Origin: Tissierellaceae bacterium
GTDB lineage: Bacteria > Bacillota > Clostridia > Tissierellales > Tissierellaceae
Direction: 5' to 3'
Length of the DNA: 64,000 nt
Assembly: GCA_023229175.1 (NCBI GenBank)
Contig: JALNZV010000001.1
Location: forward strand, 176,533-240,532
A model generated the notes under the pieces. That model searched no databases, was not told the origin of the DNA, and saw only the letters and a program-made list of their open reading frames with translations. Position numbers and translations under genes: made by a program. Every line of letters begins with the position of its first letter. The first letter of the stretch is position 1. Of this stretch, positions 7,476-15,260 are shown one piece after another.

Positions 7476-9077
7476 TTAAGATTTAAATTTCGATATACTG
7501 TCATTCATCCTAATGGCTAAGTTAGATAATTCTATACTAGTATTGGCGATTTCCTCCATAGAAGCAGTTTGCTGCTCTACAGAGGCAGCTGCTTCCTCAG
7601 AGCCTGCAGCATTTTCTTCAGAAATTGCCGACAAATTCTCCATACCTATGATTACATCGTCTTTCTTAACTGCCATTTCCTCTCCAGATCTGCTTATATT
7701 TTCAATGGCTTCCTTTATTTTTTCTATAGAATTTGCAATACCTTCAAATTTATTATTAGTCATATTTACGCTTTCTGTTTGGGAAACTACTATGTTTTCC
7801 ACTGTTCCCATTGTATCTACTGCATAATGAGTTTTTTTAATTAAATCCCCTACTATTTTTGATATTTCCTCTGTGAAATTATTAGATTGAATGGCTAGCT
7901 TCCTAACTTCTTCAGCTACTACTGCAAACCCACGTCCAGCATCTCCTGCACTTGCTGCCTCTATAGCTGCATTTAAAGCCAATAGGTTAGTTTGTTCTGC
8001 AATATCTTGTATCATATAACTGGCCTTTTCTATTCGTGCTGCACTTTCGCTTGTATCCAAAATTACTTCCTTTACTTTCCTTGATGCCTGGTTGTTCTCC
8101 TGTGTTTTTTTTACTAATTCACTGATTATTTTTAGCCCCTCATTTTTAAGGTTATTTACTTCTTCAGCGGAAATTCCCAACTCTACTATAAGCCTTTGCT
8201 CTTCTTCTACTAGATTGCCCAATTGAGCCATATTGATAGCACCCTTTTCTGTCTCTTCCGCTTGCTCACCAGCCCCTTTGGCAATCTCCTCAATTACCCT
8301 TGCAACCTCATCGGTGGCCATGGCAGATTCGCTTGTGAGATGGGTCAACTGGCTAGAAAACCCTGTAACCTCACCTGAAAGCTCGGAAATTTGTTTTACA
8401 AGGTTTCTCAGTCTATCAATAACCTTTTGAAAGGCATTGGATATTAATCCGATTTCATCTTTTCTTACAATAAATTCATCCGGCACATCTTCAGATATAT
8501 CTAGTTTGTCTATACCTTTAAATAGTTTCATCAAAGGAGTAGATATTTCTCTGCTGCTCATTACCCATAATAGAACCAAAATAATTAAGTTCAGTCCTAA
8601 AATAGCCAGTTGAAAGACCTTTAAAGTGACGACCTTGCCTTTTGAATAGTCCTCGGCAGCGTATACGGCCTTATTTGATAGGTCGTAAAACACTTCACTT
8701 TCATCTCGCAATTTATCGCTATTTTTTACCTTTCTGTTTTCATATACTACTTCTTTTAATGTTTCCCATTCAGCTTTTACATCTTCCAAGGCTTTTATAT
8801 AATTTTTGTCCCTGGCCTCAGGAAGCCCTAAATCTTCATTCCCATATAACAGTCCATTTATGTTGTTTTCGATGAGCACAATTAAGTCATCGGACTCAAC
8901 TCCTGAAAGTTCCAATTTCGAAAATCTTTGTCCTGCACCTCTGATTACACCAGTCTCGTTGATGACTTTGCTATCTGCATCCATTCTACTTAACTGAAAA
9001 AATACAGATATTGTACTACTTAAGGAAAAAATCAACAAAATTAATAGCATTGCTTTTAATTTGGCACTTATTTTCAT
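7476..9077 (-). CDS. Methyl-accepting chemotaxis protein with PilJ-like sensor
   Basis: A 533-residue chemoreceptor: TM1 at about 8-28, an extracellular sensor of about 125 residues, TM2 at about 153-172, HAMP at about 172-228 and a signalling domain from about 245 to the end. The hairpin tip (IAEQTNLLALNAAIEAASAG and FAVVAEEVRKLA) is intact. The sensor begins with VINETGVIRGAGQRFSKLEL, resembling the PilJ/NarX-type helical sensor. The ligand is unknown. No che or fla genes are in the window. It lies between its own promoter and terminator. Confidence 0.93.
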   Translation of the reverse strand: MKISAKLKAMLLILLIFSLSSTISVFFQLSRMDADSKVINETGVIRGAGQRFSKLELSGVESDDLIVLIENNINGLLYGNEDLGLPEARDKNYIKALEDVKAEWETLKEVVYENRKVKNSDKLRDESEVFYDLSNKAVYAAEDYSKGKVVTLKVFQLAILGLNLIILVLLWVMSSREISTPLMKLFKGIDKLDISEDVPDEFIVRKDEIGLISNAFQKVIDRLRNLVKQISELSGEVTGFSSQLTHLTSESAMATDEVARVIEEIAKGAGEQAEETEKGAINMAQLGNLVEEEQRLIVELGISAEEVNNLKNEGLKIISELVKKTQENNQASRKVKEVILDTSESAARIEKASYMIQDIAEQTNLLALNAAIEAASAGDAGRGFAVVAEEVRKLAIQSNNFTEEISKIVGDLIKKTHYAVDTMGTVENIVVSQTESVNMTNNKFEGIANSIEKIKEAIENISRSGEEMAVKKDDVIIGMENLSAISEENAAGSEEAAASVEQQTASMEEIANTSIELSNLAIRMNDSISKFKS

Positions 9078-9120
9078 TAGTTATACCCCCATATTCGTAA
9101 ACTTTTACCATTTGAAAACA

Positions 9121-9150
9121 CTTATAAGCCATTAATACCCAGTATGTTAA
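9121..9150 (-). promoter_or_regulatory. Sigma-A-type promoter of the chemoreceptor gene
   Basis: Minus strand: TTAACA, 18 nt, TATAAG, with the -10 about 44 nt before the start codon. Both hexamers match 5 of 6 consensus bases. Confidence 0.5.
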
Positions 9151-9157
9151 GGTGTAT

Positions 9158-10012
9158 TCACTCTACTGTAATTTGTTTGTTGGCTATTACACTTCTTAAG
9201 GCCAATGTAACTATGACAATTAATCCACCTATTAAGGAGTAAACACTAGGTTTTTCTCCATAAAAAATTACAACCCATATGGGATTTAGTATAGGTTCTA
9301 AAAACATTATAAGTATAGATTCCAATGCTGTTAGATGTTTTATTGCCAAAGCATAGAGAATATAGGAAATTCCCAATTGGAATACTCCCAGTAGAAAAAT
9401 CCCAAATATATTTTGAATTGTAAAACTCGCCTGAAACAAAAATGGCAATCCAATCAATACAGTAATGAAATGGCCTAGCAATGTGGTCTCCACTGGCGAA
9501 CCATCTTTTTGCATTCTCATGCCTATGGTGGATCCTGCCAAGGCAACGCCACTTAATATGGCGACTATGTTCCCCTCTAAACTGCCTCCCCCCATATCGT
9601 CTATAAAAAATAATATCATCCCCAAAGACACTATAACTATGGATATACCGTCATACCATCTAATTCTCTCTTTTAATATCCATGCCCCTAATATGGCAAC
9701 CCAAATTGGCGCAGTAAATTGTAAAACAACTGCATTGGCCGCCGTTGTCAATTTATTTGCCAATATGAATCCTGTAACCATACCAGCATAGGAAATCGCA
9801 CCTACTACTTGTGGTTTAGAAAACGTAAACTTTGGTTTTTTAAGGTATGCCCAAACTATGGCCACAGAAAAAATGCCCCTTGAGCTAGCAATGGCCATTG
9901 GATTCATATCTATAAATTTGAGCAATATGCCTCCAGTACTGAGCAAAGTGGCAGCAATGATGGTGTACACAATTGCTTTGATTCTTTCTTTTTTTGTCGA
10001 AGTATTGTCCAT
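9158..10012 (-). CDS. EamA/DMT-family transporter
   Basis: A 284-residue inner-membrane protein with about ten hydrophobic segments arranged as two EamA repeats (about 12-135 and 148-278). The second repeat ends in the typical FLEPILNPIWVVIFYGEKPS. The drug/metabolite transporter superfamily includes exporters of amino acids, purines and other metabolites; the substrate cannot be deduced. Ribosome site GAGGTG before the ATG. Transcribed away from the plus-strand deacetylase. Confidence 0.9.
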   Translation of the reverse strand: MDNTSTKKERIKAIVYTIIAATLLSTGGILLKFIDMNPMAIASSRGIFSVAIVWAYLKKPKFTFSKPQVVGAISYAGMVTGFILANKLTTAANAVVLQFTAPIWVAILGAWILKERIRWYDGISIVIVSLGMILFFIDDMGGGSLEGNIVAILSGVALAGSTIGMRMQKDGSPVETTLLGHFITVLIGLPFLFQASFTIQNIFGIFLLGVFQLGISYILYALAIKHLTALESILIMFLEPILNPIWVVIFYGEKPSVYSLIGGLIVIVTLALRSVIANKQITVE

Positions 10013-10089
10013 TTTTCACCTCTATATGATATTATCAATATTTATTGTATCAATATGAGTATAATAAAAAAAGCTATAAAACACAAGAA

Positions 10090-10113
10090 AAACCCTAGAT
10101 ATATCTAGGGTTT
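10090..10113. repeat. 24-bp perfect palindrome, left copy flanking the deacetylase gene
   Basis: AAACCCTAGATA followed by its exact complement TATCTAGGGTTT. On the minus strand a short T run follows, so it could end leftward transcription, but no minus-strand gene lies immediately upstream of it. A near-identical copy is at 11193-11217, after the deacetylase. Confidence 0.8.
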
Positions 10114-10143
10114 AAATTGTAAATGCGTTTCATTCTTTAATAC

Positions 10144-10172
10144 TTGTCTAAGTTCTCAGCAGATGCTATATT
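10144..10172 (+). promoter_or_regulatory. Sigma-A-type promoter of the polysaccharide deacetylase
   Basis: TTGTCT, 17 nt, TATATT, 28 nt before the start codon and downstream of the left palindrome. Confidence 0.55.
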
Positions 10173-10200
10173 ATATGTATCACCAGAAGGGGGAGTTTTT

Positions 10201-11178
10201 ATGAAAAAGTATAATGACAAAAAGAAAAACCTTGTAAGGAGAATATCGATTATATTTTTATTATTGTCCATGGTAATTGGCCCTTTATCTGCTATTAAAT
10301 CGAATGTATATGCCGAGGGACTGAATAATATAAATCTTTTAGATAACAGCATGTACTCCAAATTAAGGGAACTATACGACTATTTTTCTTCTTTAGAAGA
10401 TGAAATAATATATTTAAGACAAGAAAATAATCGTTTAGAAAAAAATGTCGCACAACCTGCAGCCGAAAAGGTTCCTGTACTGATGTATCACCATATATAC
10501 GATGGGGATTTATCAAAAAGTAAATTCAATGGAAATGGTGCTGTAATAAGCCTTGACACCTTTAAAGAACATATGAAATACTTGAAAGACAACGATTTTT
10601 ACACTGCTACTTTAGAAGAACTCGAAAATTTTATGAATGGAGATATTGTACTACCTGAAAAAACCGTTGTGCTCACATTTGATGACGGATATTATTCTAA
10701 TATAGAATATGCCTATCCAATTCTTAAAAATTATAATTTCAGGGCTGCAATATTTTCAATTGCTACTAATATTTCATCTGATCCAGACAAATATAGTGCA
10801 GAAACTGGAAAATTAAAGGGGTTAAGCTTTAATAATTTAAGGGAGACACGAGATGTGTTTACTTTTGAAAGCCATACATACGACCTGCATGTAATGATGG
10901 GTGATAAATCTGCATTAGAAGTTTTGTCAAAAAAAGAAATACTAAATGACATTTCTCTTGTTGCAGAGAGACTCGATACAAAATATGTAGCATACCCCTA
11001 TGGAAATTATAATGAGACAAGTACTGAAGCCTTTAAAGAAGCAGGATATAAACTAGGATTTACAACAAAAAATGGATATTGTGATTTAAGTACAAAGCCT
11101 TTTGAGGTTCCGAGATTTGGTATCTTTCCATGGAACAATATGGATTACTTCGTAAAGATAGTCAACAGACAACTTTAA
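10201..11178 (+). CDS. Secreted or anchored polysaccharide deacetylase (NodB domain)
   Basis: A 325-residue protein with an N-terminal signal anchor (about 16-36), a short coiled-coil-like stretch (about 55-75) and a carbohydrate esterase 4 domain (about 83-322). The catalytic TFDDGY motif (general base Asp) and the FESHTYDLH metal-site motif are visible. The family removes N- or O-acetyl groups from peptidoglycan or other polysaccharides. An upstream ATG-like ORF extension to 10144 is rejected because AGAAGGGGGAG lies right before the ATG at 10201 and the extension covers the promoter. One of few plus-strand genes here; it stands alone between two hairpins. Confidence 0.9.
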   Translation: MKKYNDKKKNLVRRISIIFLLLSMVIGPLSAIKSNVYAEGLNNINLLDNSMYSKLRELYDYFSSLEDEIIYLRQENNRLEKNVAQPAAEKVPVLMYHHIYDGDLSKSKFNGNGAVISLDTFKEHMKYLKDNDFYTATLEELENFMNGDIVLPEKTVVLTFDDGYYSNIEYAYPILKNYNFRAAIFSIATNISSDPDKYSAETGKLKGLSFNNLRETRDVFTFESHTYDLHVMMGDKSALEVLSKKEILNDISLVAERLDTKYVAYPYGNYNETSTEAFKEAGYKLGFTTKNGYCDLSTKPFEVPRFGIFPWNNMDYFVKIVNRQL

Positions 11179-11192
11179 TTTTCTTAAGATAA

Positions 11193-11217
11193 AAACCCTA
11201 GATATAATCTAGGGTTT
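11193..11217. repeat. 25-bp inverted repeat, right copy flanking the deacetylase gene
   Basis: AAACCCTAGAT, ATA, ATCTAGGGTTT. It differs from the left copy (10090-10113) by one inserted base in the centre. It probably serves as the terminator of the plus-strand deacetylase and also abuts the stop of the minus-strand 46-residue gene, so it may end transcription in both directions. Confidence 0.8.
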
Positions 11218-11356
11218 AAAATATAAATCTATATATCAACACAGTTGCCAGCAGCACTCCGACAATTATATATGAGGAATTGAACCTACAGCTTTTACTG
11301 TTGTTTCCCCACTCTTTGACCTTTTTACTGCCTTTCTTATCATCACAGCAACTCAT
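11216..11356 (-). CDS. 46-residue Cys-rich membrane peptide, unknown function
   Basis: A short ORF starting MSCCDDKKGSKKVKEW with one C-terminal membrane segment (SSYIIVGVLLATVLIY). Three cysteines (3, 4, 23) precede the membrane segment. A very strong ribosome site (GAGGAGGAATTATA) sits before the ATG, so translation is likely. It converges with the deacetylase and ends in their shared hairpin. The family is not recognised. The charged CC-containing head and single membrane span could suit a metal-binding or anchoring role, which is speculation. Confidence 0.6.
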   Translation of the reverse strand: MSCCDDKKGSKKVKEWGNNSKSCRFNSSYIIVGVLLATVLIYRFIF

Positions 11357-11393
11357 TATAATTCCTCCTCTTGTGTCCTGGACATATATTTGT

Positions 11394-11425
11394 ATGTAAA
11401 AAGGCCCTTTCGAGCCCTTTTACAG
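11394..11425 (-). terminator. Terminator of RNase P RNA
   Basis: Minus strand: TGTAAAAGGGC and GGCCTTTTTACA pair around a CGAAAG-type loop, with a T run inside the 3' arm, about 25 nt after the RNA's 3' end. Confidence 0.65.
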
Positions 11426-11450
11426 CAATATAAAATTGCCCTAAATATGT

Positions 11451-11787
11451 AGAGAGTAAGTCTGTAAGCCGTGTTCAGTTTAAATGGTCATCTATCTAGA
11501 TCCATTGTCACCAATGGATTCATGCGACCTACCTTTGGAACGACAGCGGGCAACCGTCTTTCTTTGTTCCTCTTTGGTCTTGCTCCAGATGGGGTTTACA
11601 TAGCCATTTAGTCACCTAAATGCTGGTAAGCTCTTACCTCACCTTTCCACCCTTGCTCGTAAATTACAAGCGGTATATCTCTGTTGCACTATCCTTAGGG
11701 TCGCCCCCACTGGACGTTATCCAGCATCCTGCCCTATGGAGCACGGACTTTCCTCATGCAAAAGCACGCGACCATTCAACTTACTCT
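11451..11787 (-). ncRNA. rnpB: RNase P RNA (bacterial)
   Basis: The minus strand carries the hallmark conserved regions in order: GCATGAGGAAAGTCCGTGCTC near the 5' end, ATAGTGCAACAGAGATATA (P4-side region), GGGTGGAAAGGTGAGGTAAG, AAGGTAGGTCGCATGAAT and the 3' GAACACGGCTTACAGACTTA. The 5' GAGTAAGTTG pairs with the 3' ACTTACTC (helix P1). It is the catalytic RNA that matures tRNA 5' ends. Ends are estimated from the P1 pairing. Confidence 0.96.
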
Positions 11788-11792
11788 ATTCT

Positions 11793-11821
11793 ATTTTATC
11801 ATAATTTTAGTTATAGTTCAA
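11793..11821 (-). promoter_or_regulatory. Promoter of rnpB
   Basis: Minus strand: TTGAAC, 17 nt, TAAAAT, placing the start of transcription within a few bases of the RNase P RNA 5' end. Confidence 0.65.
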
Positions 11822-11830
11822 AGGAAATTT

Positions 11831-12541
11831 CTAGGGGCCAATCTTAAGTATCCTGCCACAATTTTCACAAAGTGTTATTTTATCGTCATTATGTAGCCTA
11901 TCTAACTGAATTGTAGGCAATAGCATATTACAACCGCAACAGACTCCATCTTTTACTTCTGCTATTCCTGATCCCTTGTTTTTCTTTATGTTGTAATATT
12001 TATCTAATAATTCCTTATCAATTTTTTGTTCTATTTCTAGAATATTCTTCTTTTCTACAATTATTTTAGAGCTAAGCAGTCTCTCTTGTTCCGAATATTC
12101 TTTTTGAATTTCCTCGTTTTCTATTTTTATTTCTTCTAATTCCCATTCTATCAACAATAATTCTTCATCTGTTGCATCTACTTCATCCATTTGCTCTAAA
12201 ATTTCTATTTCCATTTCATTTATCATTTTCTTTATCTTGTCTTTTTCTATATCTAAGAATTCCAATTGTTTAATATCCGTTGTATTGCCATCATATAAAT
12301 TCTTCTCTATTTCATTAATTTTAAAATTATAGTCTTTTAATTTACTGTTATACTTATTTAGCATTAACTTCATTTTTTCCTTTTTATTTCTTAAATAAAT
12401 AACTTTATCTTCTGCTTTTTCTATTTTCTTTTCAACTTCATTAAAGTTAAATTTATTTCTAAGTCTAAACATACTTTTTTGACAAAAACTAAGTGAATCG
12501 TGATGAAGCTCTAAATCCCACAATAAATCTAGTTGTTCCAT
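11831..12541 (-). CDS. Coiled-coil protein with C-terminal C4 zinc ribbon
   Basis: A 236-residue protein: about 190 residues of charged coiled-coil helix followed by a zinc ribbon with GVCCGCNMLLP and LCENCGRIL (two CxxC pairs). This is the C4-type zinc ribbon (zf-RING_7 / HP0958-CT398-like) architecture, usually encoded next to Nif3 in Firmicutes and Actinobacteria. The biochemical role in Firmicutes is poorly defined; relatives bind RNA or secretion-system proteins. The gene is 15 nt after the nif3-like gene and shares its operon. Confidence 0.85.
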   Translation of the reverse strand: MEQLDLLWDLELHHDSLSFCQKSMFRLRNKFNFNEVEKKIEKAEDKVIYLRNKKEKMKLMLNKYNSKLKDYNFKINEIEKNLYDGNTTDIKQLEFLDIEKDKIKKMINEMEIEILEQMDEVDATDEELLLIEWELEEIKIENEEIQKEYSEQERLLSSKIIVEKKNILEIEQKIDKELLDKYYNIKKNKGSGIAEVKDGVCCGCNMLLPTIQLDRLHNDDKITLCENCGRILKIGP

Positions 12542-12556
12542 AGGCTCACTCCTAAA

Positions 12557-13348
12557 CTAATAAATTTTATATGGCGGGCTTGGCTTATCCCAAATTTCAA
12601 TATGTAATTTTTCTCTTAAGTTTTTTTCTAAATGCTCCTTAATCACCGGCAATATAATCTTTTCTGTATGATAGTGTCCTGCATCGACCACGGTAATCCC
12701 CAACTCTGCTCCCTCTTGAGCATCATGATATTTTATATCACCAGTTACGTAAATGCTGGCATTACTCCTATGTGCATGGGTAATAAATTCTGCACCACTT
12801 CCACCGCATACTGCAACTCTCTTAACCGTTTTTTCAGTCTCTCCATATACAATAAGGTAATCCGTCTCCAATCTTCCCTTTATGAACTGTAAATATTCCG
12901 ACAAGGACACCTCTTCTATATCACCTACCCTTCCATAGCCATGGTCCACTTCCTCTCCCATTTTATCTATTTCTAAGACCTGTAAATTCTTTAGGCCTAA
13001 TATCTTAGCTAAATAATCGTTTAATCCCCCTTCTGCTCTATCTAAATTTGTATGGACGTTGAATACTACTATGCCATCTTTAATTAAATTATATATTAAT
13101 CCTTCTTTATAGCTATTAGTGGTAATACTTTTCATAGGCGCGAAAATTGCCGGATGATGGGTTATTATCATTTTAAAGTCATGTAACTTTGCCCATTTAT
13201 ATACATTGTAATCTAAGTCTAGAGCCAAAAGAATCTTATCTACTTCTTTGTTGTCATCTCCTATTTGAAAACCAGTATTATCCCAATGGTCAACTAAAGA
13301 AGGTGGTGCCCATTTATTCATTATTTCAATTATCTCTTTCGCTTTCAA
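12557..13348 (-). CDS. Nif3-like dinuclear metal centre protein
   Basis: A 263-residue member of the Nif3/YqfO family, here without the extra central domain of the longer Bacillus form. Metal-ligand motifs are the N-terminal ITHHPAIF and C-terminal VVDAGHYHTE. Relatives form toroidal hexamers; GTP cyclohydrolase I type 2 annotation is common but not well supported. The start is TTG at 13348 inside the end of trmK (23-nt overlap), preceded at 12 nt by GGAGG. An internal ATG at residue 10 is possible but would cut into the conserved N-terminus. Confidence 0.9.
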   Translation of the reverse strand: MKAKEIIEIMNKWAPPSLVDHWDNTGFQIGDDNKEVDKILLALDLDYNVYKWAKLHDFKMIITHHPAIFAPMKSITTNSYKEGLIYNLIKDGIVVFNVHTNLDRAEGGLNDYLAKILGLKNLQVLEIDKMGEEVDHGYGRVGDIEEVSLSEYLQFIKGRLETDYLIVYGETEKTVKRVAVCGGSGAEFITHAHRSNASIYVTGDIKYHDAQEGAELGITVVDAGHYHTEKIILPVIKEHLEKNLREKLHIEIWDKPSPPYKIY

Positions 13349-14033
13349 CTTCTTTCAATACCTCCTTATACCATAGTATCTTTTCATTTATTTCGATATA
13401 TCTTTCTCTAGACTTTTCTGTATCTATATTCTCCACTTGACTTAAAATGGCACGAAGCTCCTTTAGTTTAAAACTTATAAATTCTTTTAATAAGCCATGC
13501 TTATCTTTTATTAATAATGGGCTTATTTCATAATATAATTCCTTGTCAACATGGGACTTACCTCTTTTGGCATGTATTATTTCATAGAACTTGCCATCTT
13601 CTTTTACCAATTCTTCACCTATTATTTCAAAACTATTTTCCACCAAATATTTTCTTAGTTCCTTTACTGCCACCATTGGCTGCAAAATAAAATTGACTAT
13701 AGAATTGGTTTTCTTTAAATCCTTTTCTAAGATATCCCTGATTAAAAGTCCGCCCATACCAGCTATAATAACCGTATCAATTTCATATTCTAATATTGGA
13801 TCTAACCCGTCTCCCAATCTGCTGTCCACTTTATCTTCTATTCCCTGTTCTTTTACAAACTCTATGATTTTTTCTAGGGAACCCTTGGATATGTCGGTGC
13901 CTATTACCTTTTTGGAAATATTATTTAGAACTAAATAGGCTGGAATATATCCATGGTCTGTCCCAATATCCCCTACAATTGAATTCCTAGGTACCAGTTC
14001 TGCTATTTTAAAAAGCCTCTGTGATAATTTCAT
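13326..14033 (-). CDS. trmK: TrmK, tRNA (adenine22-N1)-methyltransferase
   Basis: A 235-residue class I SAM methyltransferase. Motif I (VGDIGTDHGYIPAYL) is at about 19-33, and the catalytic-type region (TVIIAGMGGLLIRDIL) follows, then a C-terminal coiled coil. TrmK makes m1A22 in tRNA. It lies between rpoD and the nif3-like gene, the conserved Firmicute order sigA-trmK-nif3. Ribosome site AGAGAGG before the ATG. Confidence 0.93.
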   Translation of the reverse strand: MKLSQRLFKIAELVPRNSIVGDIGTDHGYIPAYLVLNNISKKVIGTDISKGSLEKIIEFVKEQGIEDKVDSRLGDGLDPILEYEIDTVIIAGMGGLLIRDILEKDLKKTNSIVNFILQPMVAVKELRKYLVENSFEIIGEELVKEDGKFYEIIHAKRGKSHVDKELYYEISPLLIKDKHGLLKEFISFKLKELRAILSQVENIDTEKSRERYIEINEKILWYKEVLKEVESERDN

Positions 14034-14078
14034 AAATATTTTCCTCTCTGAAATAACTATTCTGTTTTTTTGTAAATT

Positions 14079-14102
14079 AAAGATTCGCCATAAAGCGAAT
14101 CC
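14079..14102 (-). terminator. Terminator after rpoD
   Basis: Minus strand: GATTCGC, six-base loop, GCGAATC, then a T-rich stretch, just after the rpoD stop. The T run is imperfect, so some readthrough into trmK is likely. Confidence 0.7.
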
Positions 14103-14106
14103 CTAA

Positions 14107-15255
14107 TTATTCAAGAAAATCTTTTAATTTTTTAGATCTACTTGGATGGCGCAACTTCCTAAGGGCCTTCGCCTCTATCTGTCTTATTCTCTCCCTGGTA
14201 ACTTCAAACTCTTTTCCAACTTCCTCCAAAGTCCTAGCTCTTCCATCATCTAATCCAAATCTCAGTCTTAGGACTTTTTGTTCCCTAGGGGTTAATGTAT
14301 CTAAGACATCTATTAACTGCTCCCTAAGCATAGTAAATGTTGCAGCCTCTGCAGGAGATAATACCTCATCATCTGGTATAAAATCTCCTAGGTGCGAATC
14401 TTCTTCCTCTCCTATAGGTGTCTCCAAGGAAACAGGTTCTTGGGCAATTTTCATAATTTCTCTTACTTTCTCCACTTCCATGCCCATTTCCTTGCCTATT
14501 TCCTCTGGACTTGGGTCCCTTCCCAGTTCCTGAACAAGTTGTCTTTGAATTCTAACTAATTTATTAATCGTCTCCACCATATGGACGGGAATTCTTATGG
14601 TTCGAGCCTGATCTGCTATGGCCCTGGTGATCGCTTGGCGTATCCACCATGTCGCATAGGTGCTAAATTTAAATCCTTTTTTGTAATCAAACTTTTCCAC
14701 GGCCTTCATTAAACCAAGGTTGCCCTCTTGGATTAAATCTAGGAACAGCATCCCTCTGCCGACATACCTCTTTGCTATACTTACAACTAATCTAAGATTT
14801 GCCTCAGCTAGCTTTTTTTTGGCTATTTCATCTCCAATTTGCATTCTTTTGGCTAATTCAACCTCTTCATTACCAGTTAATAGGGGTATTTTTCCAATTT
14901 CTTTTAAATACATCCTTACTGGGTCGTCTACATTTATCCCTTTCGGAACTGATAAATCTTCCTTTGTTTCATCAACCTCTTCATCGTCGGCATCTTTCTT
15001 TTCTATATCTTCCAGGTCTTCGTCTTTTTCCAATAGTAGTTCGTCGTCCTTATCACCTATTACATCTATTCCCATGTCCTCAAAAATCTGATAAACACTT
15101 TCTATTTGTTCCGCATCGAGGTTGATTTCCTCTAAGCTTTCAACAATCTCACTATATGTTAACAGCCCATTTTTTTTACCTTTAGCTACTAATTTCTTAA
15201 CAGATTCTATATTAGCTATTTTAGTATTAATGTTTTCTTTGTTCATTTCATCCAA
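14107..15255 (-). CDS. rpoD: Housekeeping sigma factor RpoD / SigA
   Basis: A 382-residue primary sigma factor. It has a region 1.1-like N-terminus, an acidic stretch (about 60-100), DPVRMYLKEIGKIPLLT (region 1.2), LIQEGNLGLMKAVEKFDY and FSTYATWWIRQAITRAIADQ (region 2) and REQKVLRLRFGLDDG with VTRERIRQIEAKAL (region 4). TTG start with GGGAGG 8 nt before it; an in-frame ATG follows at codon 4. Follows dnaG by 5 nt in the macromolecular-synthesis operon. Confidence 0.97.
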   Translation of the reverse strand: MDEMNKENINTKIANIESVKKLVAKGKKNGLLTYSEIVESLEEINLDAEQIESVYQIFEDMGIDVIGDKDDELLLEKDEDLEDIEKKDADDEEVDETKEDLSVPKGINVDDPVRMYLKEIGKIPLLTGNEEVELAKRMQIGDEIAKKKLAEANLRLVVSIAKRYVGRGMLFLDLIQEGNLGLMKAVEKFDYKKGFKFSTYATWWIRQAITRAIADQARTIRIPVHMVETINKLVRIQRQLVQELGRDPSPEEIGKEMGMEVEKVREIMKIAQEPVSLETPIGEEEDSHLGDFIPDDEVLSPAEAATFTMLREQLIDVLDTLTPREQKVLRLRFGLDDGRARTLEEVGKEFEVTRERIRQIEAKALRKLRHPSRSKKLKDFLE

Positions 15256-15260
15256 CTTAA

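Noticed and set aside
7513..7844. Plus-strand ORFs opposite the chemoreceptor gene
   Set aside because: Composition mirrors the minus-strand coiled-coil signalling domain; no start signals.
11620..11847. 75-codon plus-strand ORF
   Set aside because: Lies across the RNase P RNA gene, which fully explains the sequence.
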